Of a stretch of DNA of 5,290 nt, positions 1-5,290 are shown piece by piece. This DNA is from a bacterium (GTDB lineage Bacteria; Chloroflexota; Dormibacteria; UBA8260; Bog-877), in the NCBI GenBank assembly GCA_021791345.1, contig JAJYWT010000094.1, forward strand, positions 1-5,290, in the 5' to 3' direction. A program made the translations under genes and the position numbers. Under the pieces are notes generated by a model that had not been told where the DNA came from, did not search any database, and saw only the letters and a list, made by a program, of their open reading frames with translations. Within the stretch, counting starts at the first letter, position 1, and the number at the start of each line of letters is the position of its first letter.

Positions 1-684
1 GGCGCGGCGGAGCCGCGATGCGGTTCGGCGCGGGTCGACCGCTCCGACGACGGTGATCTGTGCGCCCCGGGGGGTGAAGGTCTGCTCGTACAGGTCCAGG
101 ATCGCCCGGCGGCTGGCAACCTTGACCGCGGTGTCACTGGGCGCTGGCCGACCGTAGGGATGGGGACCGTACACCAGCCCCTGCAGCGCCTCGGCCGCGG
201 GGAACTGAGCGGTCGCCCGGGCCATCCGCAGACCGTCCAGGAGCTTGGCTCTTTCGGTCGCAAGGTCGACCGTTGGGAAACGAGGTCCTTCCACCACTGC
301 GGCGAGCAGGTGGTAGAGGTCCTCCTCCGCCTCCGACAGGGCCGCGGCATGGAGGTACAGGCGGTCCTCATCCTGGTGGACCTGGAGGGATCCACCCAGA
401 TCCTGAACCCGCTCCGCCAGTTCAGACTGATCCATCGAATCCGTGCCCAGCGGGATCCCCATGGCCAGCAGCTCCGAGACCGCCGCAGAAGGCCCGAGCG
501 CCGTCCCCGCCGGAACGCTGAGGCGAAATTCCACGCGCGGCACGCTGGGGCGGGGAACCACCATGATCGAGACGCCGTTGTCCAGGGTCGTCTGATGGAC
601 GCGCCCGATTCGCAGCGGTGGGACCGGCCCCGGCTGGGGCACTTCCCGCAGGCGATCCGGCTCGCTTGGTGCCAACTGACTCAC
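1..684 (-). CDS. M16 family peptidase-like subunit, non-catalytic (partial, C-terminus outside window)
   Basis: The first 228 residues of an M16B (insulinase/mitochondrial processing peptidase-like) protein are visible, and the frame is open to the window edge. Family features: the N-terminal strand TLDNGVSIMVVP (33-44), LGGSLQ (96-101), and YGPHPYGRP (172-180), which matches the common M16 'HPYG' segment. The position of the HxxEH zinc motif reads A68-V-S-E71-L72, so both histidines are missing and only the Glu remains. The third zinc ligand aligns with G151. It should therefore bind no zinc and act as the partner of the peptidase encoded just upstream, shaping the closed chamber and binding substrate. 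The GTG start at 684 overlaps the upstream stop (GTGA) and leaves about 28 residues before the first conserved strand, the usual spacing. No signal peptide is seen, so it is probably cytoplasmic. Family assignment is firm; the non-catalytic role is inferred from the lost residues. Confidence 0.93.
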   Translation of the reverse strand, partial: MSQLAPSEPDRLREVPQPGPVPPLRIGRVHQTTLDNGVSIMVVPRPSVPRVEFRLSVPAGTALGPSAAVSELLAMGIPLGTDSMDQSELAERVQDLGGSLQVHQDEDRLYLHAAALSEAEEDLYHLLAAVVEGPRFPTVDLATERAKLLDGLRMARATAQFPAAEALQGLVYGPHPYGRPAPSDTAVKVASRRAILDLYEQTFTPRGAQITVVGAVDPRRTASRLRRA

Positions 685-2009
685 GTCCGCCTCCGGGCCT
701 GTTTGGGATCCCAGTGCAGCACCGTGGATCGCGACTGCTGCAGCCAGCTCCGAACCGCGCGCGCGACATCGGCGGCGCTGACCGCGCGGTAGCGCTCGGG
801 CAATTCGTCCACGAGCTCGGGCCGACGGTGGATCGCCGCCATCACCCCCAACTCGCGCAGCCGGCCGAGCCGGCTGTCGTTGTTGGCGTGGTAGGAGCTG
901 AGCTCCCGCCTTCTGGCGCGCTCCACCTCCTGTTCCGTCGGGCCCTCCGCGGCGAAACTGGCCAGCTCCTCGTCGAGAGCATCGAGGGCGGCCGCGGTGC
1001 TGACCCCAGGCCTGGGGGTTGCTTCGAAGGTGAAGAGGGCAGGGCCAAGGAACTCGAAGGAGTCGCCGATCGGGTAGTGGGGTCCGCCTCCCACGTGCAG
1101 AAGCAGCTCGCGCCCCTGCACCAGGGACCGCTGGAGCCTGGAGGAGCGCCCATCCGTCAGGATCCGTGCCGCCAGCGCCAGGGGCAGATGGTCCTCGTGT
1201 CCGAAGGGGGCGGTCGGGTACCCGACCGCAAGCTGCGGGGTCGGGGCCAAGGGGTCCTCGCGATGGAACTCCCTCCTCGAGGTCGGCAATGGCTCGTCAA
1301 GCTTCGGTGTGGGCGGCTCCTCGCGCGAGGCCACCTGCCCGAGATGGCGCTCCACCAGCATCCTGGCGTGATCCACGTCGAAGTCGCCGGTCAGGACCAG
1401 GGTGGCGTTGCCGGGCCCGTACCAGGTCCGGTAGAAGTCCCGGGCATCCTCGACCGTGGCCGCCTCCAGGTCGGCGAACTCGCCGTAGTAGTTGTGACAG
1501 TTGGGGTAGGTCGCGAAGGCGTACTGCGACAGCCACAGCCATGAGAAGCCCCCATACGGCTGATTGAGGACGTTGCCCCTGACCTCCTCCTCGACGACGT
1601 CGACCTGATTGCGCAGGGTCTCCTCATTCAGGTCGAGAGAGCTCATGCGGTCCCCTTCCAGGAAGCAGGCCATCTCCAGGGCGGAGGCGGGCAGCACCTC
1701 GAAGTACGCGGTGTAATCGTGCCGGGTGAAGCCGTTGAGCAGACCGCCGGCGGAGTTGATGAGGTTGCCGAAGTGAGGCTTGGGCACGCGATGGGTGCCC
1801 TGGAACATGAGGTGCTCGAAGAGGTGGGCGAAACCGGTCCGGCCCTCGGGCTCCAGCCGGAAACCGGCGCGATAGAAGACGCCGACACCCACCGTGGGAG
1901 ACGACCGCTCCGCGCTCAGGACCACCTCCAGCCCATTGCCGAGAAAGTAGGTCACCAGCTCCGGGGGCCGCACCGTGACGTGGCCGGCCGGCCCTGGATG
2001 CGAACTCAT
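681..2009 (-). CDS. M16B family zinc metallopeptidase, catalytic subunit
   Basis: This complete protein of 442 residues has the usual length of a single-unit M16B subunit. The inverted zinc motif H62-L-F-E65-H66 lies in RTGFAHLFEHLMFQGT. H62 and H66 bind zinc, E65 is the general base, and E142 (in DVVEEEVRG) is the likely third ligand, 80 residues after H62 as in mitochondrial processing peptidase beta. Other M16 landmarks are NGLEVVL (25-31), NSAGGLLNG (85-93), TAYFEVLP (100-107) and WYGPGNATLVLTGDFD (196-211). The C-terminal half (about 250-430) is the second, non-catalytic M16 domain. There the usual Arg and Tyr of the R/Y pair (SSRL..LRE..GLAY) align with V297 and L304, so the downstream partner probably supplies substrate binding. 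ATG 2009 was chosen because homology begins near residue 20; the frame is open to 2246, but that extension is Arg/Gly/Pro-rich and unlike the family. No good Shine-Dalgarno is seen. No signal peptide, so cytoplasmic. Substrate unknown. Confidence 0.95.
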   Translation of the reverse strand: MSSHPGPAGHVTVRPPELVTYFLGNGLEVVLSAERSSPTVGVGVFYRAGFRLEPEGRTGFAHLFEHLMFQGTHRVPKPHFGNLINSAGGLLNGFTRHDYTAYFEVLPASALEMACFLEGDRMSSLDLNEETLRNQVDVVEEEVRGNVLNQPYGGFSWLWLSQYAFATYPNCHNYYGEFADLEAATVEDARDFYRTWYGPGNATLVLTGDFDVDHARMLVERHLGQVASREEPPTPKLDEPLPTSRREFHREDPLAPTPQLAVGYPTAPFGHEDHLPLALAARILTDGRSSRLQRSLVQGRELLLHVGGGPHYPIGDSFEFLGPALFTFEATPRPGVSTAAALDALDEELASFAAEGPTEQEVERARRRELSSYHANNDSRLGRLRELGVMAAIHRRPELVDELPERYRAVSAADVARAVRSWLQQSRSTVLHWDPKQARRRT

Positions 2010-2017
2010 GGTTTGAG

Positions 2018-2023
2018 ATGCTA
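2018..2023 (-). promoter_or_regulatory. Possible -10 box (TAGCAT) for the M16 operon
   Basis: On the minus strand TAGCAT (TAnnnT pattern) ends 8 bases before the ATG at 2009. No Shine-Dalgarno lies between them. This spacing would put the transcription start at or next to the ATG, giving a leaderless mRNA, which is common in actinobacteria. No clear -35 hexamer is present at 16-19 bases, so the call is weak. Confidence 0.2.
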
Positions 2024-3074
2024 CCAACGGCGACCACTTGGTGATCGCAAGCGCGACCGCGGCAGGCGGTCGCGCCCCACCCACCTGGTCGCACTCCCGA
2101 CCTCGAGGACCCCACGCTCCTGTCGAGGCCACGCAGTGTGCGGGGCGGTCGGTCGGGCCCGCGGGCGAGCGCCGACGGCCGGCTTGGCGGTCCTGTCCGT
2201 CGGGAGGGGCTACTGTACCGCCCGGTCGACCACGGGAAGTCGCCACGGCTCAGGTGCGCAAACTCCGGGATCGAGGTCTGTGCAGGGCTCGCGCATGAAC
2301 TCAAGGGGTGGCGAAGTCTTGGGTACATCGCTGATGATCACCTCGCTGGGCGGAAGCCACGGTGATCCAGGGCCAGGTCGCAGCTCGACCACGGGGGGCG
2401 CTGTCTGTCCGATCACGGCTCCGGGAGAGTGCGTGCGGAAGGATTCCCGCCGCGAAGACATGGGCCACGGGGCGCCTGGGCGACGCGAGGGTCGTTCTGC
2501 CTTGAGGCTGTGGCACTTCGCTCCCCACGAGTCGGCCTCGGGGCGACATTCACTCTGATGTCGGACGCGATGGCGGGCCCGGCCTCGGCTGGAGGCGGCC
2601 CCGGGCAACCTGGTCGGCTCTCGCCGCGCCGTCGGCCCGAAGGTCGCCGGGTCGCTTTGGGTGGGCGCGTGAGGCAGCCCGCATGCCTCAGACCTCGGAC
2701 GTCCGCTGTGTAACGATGTTCTGACGGTCATCGCCACCGGCGCTGCGGCGCAGCTGGACCTGCTAACGTCCGCCGACGGAAGGGAGATCAGCAAGTACGC
2801 ATGCGTGCTGGCCGCAGGACGCGGTGGTGGTCGCTTGCCGGCACCGCCGTGACGGGAGTGGATGGGTCTGTTGAACGGGCGGTGCCGTGTGCGCCGGCTC
2901 ATCGCCGACGCCAAAGTCGGGTTCCCGGTGTACCGCGGCGCTGCACCCGGCCGCATTCGCGACGGCCGGCTGGACCCGGCAGGCCAGCTGAGCTGCCTCG
3001 GGATGGCGACCATACCCCCGTTGCTGGCGGGCTCGGCGCCAACGTGCAGTCCGAATTCACGGAGGGATCGGGAA

Positions 3075-3090
3075 GGCGCCTCTAGGCGCC
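3075..3090. repeat. Short GC hairpin GGCGCC-TCTA-GGCGCC
   Basis: Two copies of the self-complementary hexamer GGCGCC are separated by TCTA, so the RNA could form a 6-bp stem with a 4-base loop. No T-run follows on either strand, so it is not a canonical intrinsic terminator. At this GC content a short hairpin of this kind may be chance. Confidence 0.35.
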
Positions 3091-3351
3091 CGCGGTGGCC
3101 CCGGTGGCTGGTGCGCCCGCTGTCGTCGAGCCGTCAACGACCCTACGGCCCATCCCCGCTCTGGCGTCGGTCTCGGAGTGTCGGTGGACCAGTCGGCAGC
3201 AGGAACTTCCGATCCCGGGACCTTGTGCGACTCTCGCCCAGGCGAGCGATCCCGTCGCGGCCGTTCCTTGGTGCCGGTCCCCGAGAGCCGAGCGCTCAAG
3301 GTGCCCAAGGTCTGTCGCGGTGCGGAAGTTGACCATCGGACCGTGGGTTCG

Positions 3352-3371
3352 GGCACTCGGGCCCGAGTGCC
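3352..3371. repeat. Perfect 20-bp palindrome
   Basis: The half-site GGCACTCGGG is followed directly by its exact reverse complement CCCGAGTGCC, with no spacer; the symmetry stops at both ends. It lies about 290 bases upstream of the exported-protein gene, outside any supported gene. A second GGGCACTC, without the inverted arm, begins at 3418. The dyad could be an operator for a dimeric regulator, or in RNA a hairpin with GGGCCC contributing the loop. No T-tract follows, so a terminator is unlikely. The palindrome itself is certain; the function is not known. Confidence 0.55.
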
Positions 3372-3657
3372 ACTGGCCGCAATCCCAAGTGGTAGCGGGG
3401 GAGGGGCCGGGTCGGTCGGGCACTCCTCGACAACTCTGGGCGGGAGGCACCGTGCTTGGAGGGGGCGCCGGATCGGCTGCCACTCACTTCGGCAGAAGCG
3501 AGAGCCGGGCTGGTGGCACCCCGTTGCCCAGCAGCGAGGCTGGCGAAGGCGGTCCTGCCGCCCCCCTCATCTGGTTGCATGGTGCCGCGGGCGTGTGGCG
3601 AGAGAGCGTGCTGGCTGAGAAGGCCGCGTCCGTCGTGCCAATCTGCGGGGGCGCGGC

Positions 3658-3765
3658 TTGATCGCTCCTATTAATAGGTGTAGGGGTCTCGGCCCATCCC
3701 TGGGGCTCGCCGCCGCGCTCGCGCTGGCGGCGGCTGCGGCGACGCCGGGCTTGGTCGTGGCCGCG
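3658..3765 (+). other. Predicted signal peptide of the exported protein
   Basis: With TTG 3658 as start, R7 and R9 form a short positive n-region, LGLAAALALAAAAA (15-28) the hydrophobic core, and VVAA at 33-36 a cleavage site of the A-x-A kind, with cleavage expected after A36 before SPPVT. No lipobox cysteine follows the core; C8 precedes it. This supports Sec-type secretion without lipid anchoring. The n-region depends on the uncertain start. Confidence 0.6.
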
Positions 3766-5290
3766 TCACCGCCGGTCACGATGGCCGTCCCAGGGGCTGT
3801 TCCCGTTCCCAACCCCGGATTGGCGGCCGGGGGCCAGACGAGTGCGGCGAGTTTCACGTGCCCGGTTGCGGGGACGCTTACCACGGTGAATTTGGTCCCC
3901 AGCATGGAGCCGGATCCGGTGCTCGGGGACGGGGCAGACTCACTGCTCGGTCGGCCCGCGATCGCCACGACCCCGGCCCAACTGCCCGCGGGCGAAATGG
4001 GCATCTCGGTTGGTGCTCCGACGACCGGCGATCCTTCGAGCCCGCTGCCCGCCAGCTCGTTTGCGGCCGGCTTTGCGGCCACGACCGAACTCTATGAGGT
4101 GCCCAACATTGCCACCAACGGGCCGGCTCCGGTGGGGTCGCCGGGAGCATTCGACGCCTCCCAGGGGCCTCCGCTCGATGGCCTGCCTTCAGGGACGGTC
4201 GCCGACTCCCTCGGGGAATTCACCGGCGCTGGACTCCCCTACGCCCAGGTGTTCCCGGCCGTGGATGGAGTTGCGGACTTCGGGGACCCCCTGATTGCCG
4301 GGGGAGTTCCGACGCAGGTCGCCTACCAGAGCTACGCCACCGACCCGAGCGCGTGGACGGTCGGCGACCAGCCGAAGTCCCGGTGTGGCCCCGGGCGTGA
4401 GTACGCGCTCCTCACATTCGCGATTTCGCCATACGTCGGCCACCAGCTCGCGGTGGGAGGAGACTACGCGGCGTACCTCCTGGTCCGTAACACCAGTGCC
4501 CATGGGCCTCTGGCGAATCACCTCTGGTACTTCCAGGCGGCCGTCCCCGCGCCCCCGCCGGTCACTCTGAGCGTCGTGGTGACCAACAATGCGTCCGGCA
4601 CCGGTACCTACCAACAGGTCGCGCAGGCGCAATCCCCAGGCACACCTGTGAACTTCACGGTCGATGTCTCCAACACCAGCATGGTCGAGGAGACGATCAG
4701 CTCGATCTCGGAGAGCTACCAAGGAGTCTCGCGGCCGGCCTGCGCGCAGGATGTGGGCTCGGTGCTCACCCCGGGTGCGGGACTCATCTGCGCACTCGAT
4801 CCGGGGACGTACTCACCCCCGGCCGGTGAGACCTCCACGGAAGAGGTCACCGTGACGGTCAGTGGGGGTGGCGGCACCACCGTGACGGCGACCGGCGACT
4901 CCTCGGTCAGCACCGCTGCCGAGCCGGGCGCCCCGGAGCTGTCGGTGGCGGTCGTTGCCAGCAACGACGCCGGCGGTGGGGGATACTCTCCATCTGCAGT
5001 CGATCCGACCGCGAACGCCGCGTTTCCGCTGCGGGTGGTGGCCCGCAACGACGGAGCCGTTCCGGAGGTGGTCGAGTCGATCACGGAGTCAGACGGGCTG
5101 GCCCGCGTCCCCGTCTGCACTCAGGACTTCGGCCTGGAGCTGGCGGTGGGCGAGTCCCTGGCGTGCAGTTTCACATCGCCGGAGCGCTCGCCTGGCTCCG
5201 GTCAAAGTCGCACCTACACCCTGACGGTCACAGTCGGCCAAGTGGGCATGCCCACGGACCTGGCGGAAGGCACTAGCTCCTCCGGCGTGT
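3658..5290 (+). CDS. Exported protein with tandem Cys-paired Ig-like repeats (partial, C-terminus outside window)
   Basis: The frame is open for 544 codons to the window edge, with strong G/C bias at third positions from about 3688 on. I do not recognise the family. Residues 1-36 look like a signal peptide. Residues 37-296 form a Gly/Ala/Pro/Thr-rich region with two cysteines (C68, C243) and a beta-rich-looking end (LLTFAISPYVG, YAAYLLVRNTSA, NHLWYFQ). A proline hinge (P297, P299-P301) leads to two repeats starting near 302 and 427, each with alternating hydrophobic strands, an SI(S/T)ES motif, C(A/T)QD(V/F)G, and Cys pairs C362/C378 and C487/C503. These resemble Ig-like extracellular modules such as CARDB/DUF11-type domains; that comparison is inference from pattern. 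Its place is probably the cell surface or outside, with a binding or structural role. The start is uncertain: no ATG occurs before 3781, where the signal peptide would be lost. TTG 3658 keeps two Arg before the hydrophobic core and is preceded by GGGGG 6 bases upstream; CTG 3700 is an alternative. Confidence 0.82.
   Translation, partial: MIAPINRCRGLGPSLGLAAALALAAAAATPGLVVAASPPVTMAVPGAVPVPNPGLAAGGQTSAASFTCPVAGTLTTVNLVPSMEPDPVLGDGADSLLGRPAIATTPAQLPAGEMGISVGAPTTGDPSSPLPASSFAAGFAATTELYEVPNIATNGPAPVGSPGAFDASQGPPLDGLPSGTVADSLGEFTGAGLPYAQVFPAVDGVADFGDPLIAGGVPTQVAYQSYATDPSAWTVGDQPKSRCGPGREYALLTFAISPYVGHQLAVGGDYAAYLLVRNTSAHGPLANHLWYFQAAVPAPPPVTLSVVVTNNASGTGTYQQVAQAQSPGTPVNFTVDVSNTSMVEETISSISESYQGVSRPACAQDVGSVLTPGAGLICALDPGTYSPPAGETSTEEVTVTVSGGGGTTVTATGDSSVSTAAEPGAPELSVAVVASNDAGGGGYSPSAVDPTANAAFPLRVVARNDGAVPEVVESITESDGLARVPVCTQDFGLELAVGESLACSFTSPERSPGSGQSRTYTLTVTVGQVGMPTDLAEGTSSSGV
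3667..3678. promoter_or_regulatory. AT-rich palindrome CCTATTAATAGG, possible promoter or operator element
   Basis: A perfect 12-bp palindrome with eight consecutive A/T bases stands out in sequence that is otherwise strongly GC-rich. TATTAA(T) resembles a -10 region. If it is a promoter, transcription would start near 3682, and the exported protein would have to start downstream of 3658, which conflicts with the preferred start TTG 3658. If TTG 3658 is correct, the palindrome lies inside codons 4-7. The codons there (CCT ATT AAT AGG, then TGT AGG GGT) have unusually A/T-rich third positions and rare AGG, unlike the codons from 3688 onward, which mildly favours a non-coding role. Confidence 0.3.
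4561..4935 (+). repeat. Protein repeat unit 1 (about 125 residues, Cys-paired)
   Basis: Residues 302-426 of the exported protein run from TLSVVVTNN through FTVDVSN, SISES, C362-AQDVG and LIC378 to TVTVSGGGG. They match the following unit in order and spacing. C362 and C378 are 16 residues apart and could form a disulfide. The strand pattern suggests a beta-sandwich. This is a diverged protein-level repeat, not a DNA tandem repeat. Confidence 0.7.
4936..5290 (+). repeat. Protein repeat unit 2 (Cys-paired, end reaches window edge)
   Basis: Residues 427 onward repeat unit 1: ELSVAVVASND, PLRVVARND, SITES, C487-TQDFG, LAC503 and LTVTVGQ. The Cys spacing is again 16, and each Cys is offset by exactly 125 from its counterpart. 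The GGGG at 439-442 is in a different loop from the SGGGG of unit 1. Further units may follow beyond the window. Confidence 0.7.

Larger units (their letters stand above)
2010..3657. other. Long divergent intergenic region without a supported gene
   Basis: About 1.65 kb separates the start of the minus-strand M16 operon from the plus-strand exported-protein gene. Open frames occur on both strands (for example minus 2210-3013 and plus 3095-3661). Their translations are rich in Arg, Pro, Ser and Cys, have no recognisable motif, overlap each other and lack convincing ribosome-binding sites. I saw no tRNA, rRNA, RNase P, tmRNA or SRP RNA signature, no CRISPR repeats, and no transposase. It must hold the promoters of both flanking genes. 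It also contains a 20-bp palindrome, a small hairpin and a possible decayed frame, described separately. A fast-evolving gene or an unrecognised ncRNA cannot be excluded. Confidence 0.6.

Noticed and set aside
618..1544. 308-codon plus-strand open frame opposite the M16 operon
   Set aside because: It lies antisense to the complete catalytic M16 gene, which has full-length family homology; the open frame is a by-product of high GC third positions.
2010..2246. N-terminal extension of the catalytic M16 subunit by 79 residues to an ATG at 2246
   Set aside because: The extension is Arg/Gly/Pro-rich low-complexity sequence with no targeting features, and family homology begins only near residue 20 of the shorter form starting at 2009.
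2226..2395. 11-base direct repeat TCGACCACGGG at 2226-2236 and 2385-2395
   Set aside because: Only two copies, no matching flanks; expected by chance in GC-rich sequence.
1719..2558. 279-codon plus-strand open frame
   Set aside because: Its first third is antisense to the M16 gene and the rest shows no motif; composition is that of a chance frame.
2210..3013. 267-codon minus-strand open frame, possibly a smaller gene from ATG 2461
   Set aside because: The last part (SEVIISDVPKTSPPLEFMRE) looks protein-like, but there is no ribosome-binding site, no recognised family, only moderate G/C third-position bias, and the upstream part is Arg/Ser/Pro-rich noise.
3367..3410. GCCACTGG and CAATCCCAAGTGG words resembling parts of a cobalamin riboswitch
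   Set aside because: The ordered set of conserved cobalamin elements is missing and the downstream gene has no link to cobalamin.
3095..3661. 188-codon plus-strand open frame whose TGA overlaps the TTG 3658 start
   Set aside because: The overlap would suggest coupling, but the translation has scattered Cys, Trp, Arg and Pro and no motif, and competing frames cover the same bases.
3567..4082. 171-codon minus-strand open frame
   Set aside because: It is antisense to the exported-protein gene, whose longer frame has a signal peptide and internal repeats.
4189..4722. 177-codon minus-strand open frame
   Set aside because: It is antisense to the exported-protein gene, with no independent support.

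Overview
The window comes from a very GC-rich bacterial chromosome. High GC at third codon positions, GTG/TTG-type starts, overlapping genes and M16 sequences of the 'HLFEHLMFQGT' type suggest an actinobacterium or a similar high-GC Gram-positive-like lineage. This placement is an inference; no rRNA or marker gene is present.

Left part (1-2009, minus strand): a two-gene operon for a heterodimeric M16B zinc peptidase, read right to left. The upstream gene (2009->681) is complete and carries the zinc-binding HLFEH motif. Its stop codon overlaps the GTG start of the second gene (684->1, cut by the window edge) in a 4-base GTGA junction. The second gene is an M16 paralogue in which both zinc histidines are gone. 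The catalytic subunit in turn lacks the usual R/Y substrate-binding pair of the C-terminal M16 domain. The two losses are complementary, as known for alpha/beta-type bacterial M16 peptidases and mitochondrial processing peptidase.

Middle (2010-3657): about 1.65 kb between divergent genes. I find no convincing protein or RNA gene in it. Open frames are numerous, as expected at this GC content, but none shows a recognisable family, a good start or coding-like third-position bias. It holds a perfect 20-bp palindrome (3352-3371), a short GGCGCC-TCTA-GGCGCC hairpin (3075-3090), and a stop-interrupted open frame (2673-3332) that might be a decayed gene.

Right part (3658-5290, plus strand): the 5' portion of a gene for an exported protein, running off the window. 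It has an Ala/Leu-rich signal peptide, an unrecognised N-terminal region of about 260 residues, a Pro hinge, and then two tandem repeats of about 125 residues. Each repeat carries a Cys pair spaced exactly 16 residues apart, suggesting disulfide-stabilised Ig-like beta domains outside the membrane. The start codon is uncertain: the best frame-consistent choice is TTG 3658, and an AT-rich palindrome, CCTATTAATAGG, lies at or just after it.

The peptidase operon and the exported protein are divergent and show no evident functional link. Nothing here amounts to a clearly new multi-gene system; the most interesting points are the complementary motif loss in the M16 pair, the Cys-paired tandem repeats of the exported protein, and the long gene-poor divergent region with its perfect palindrome.
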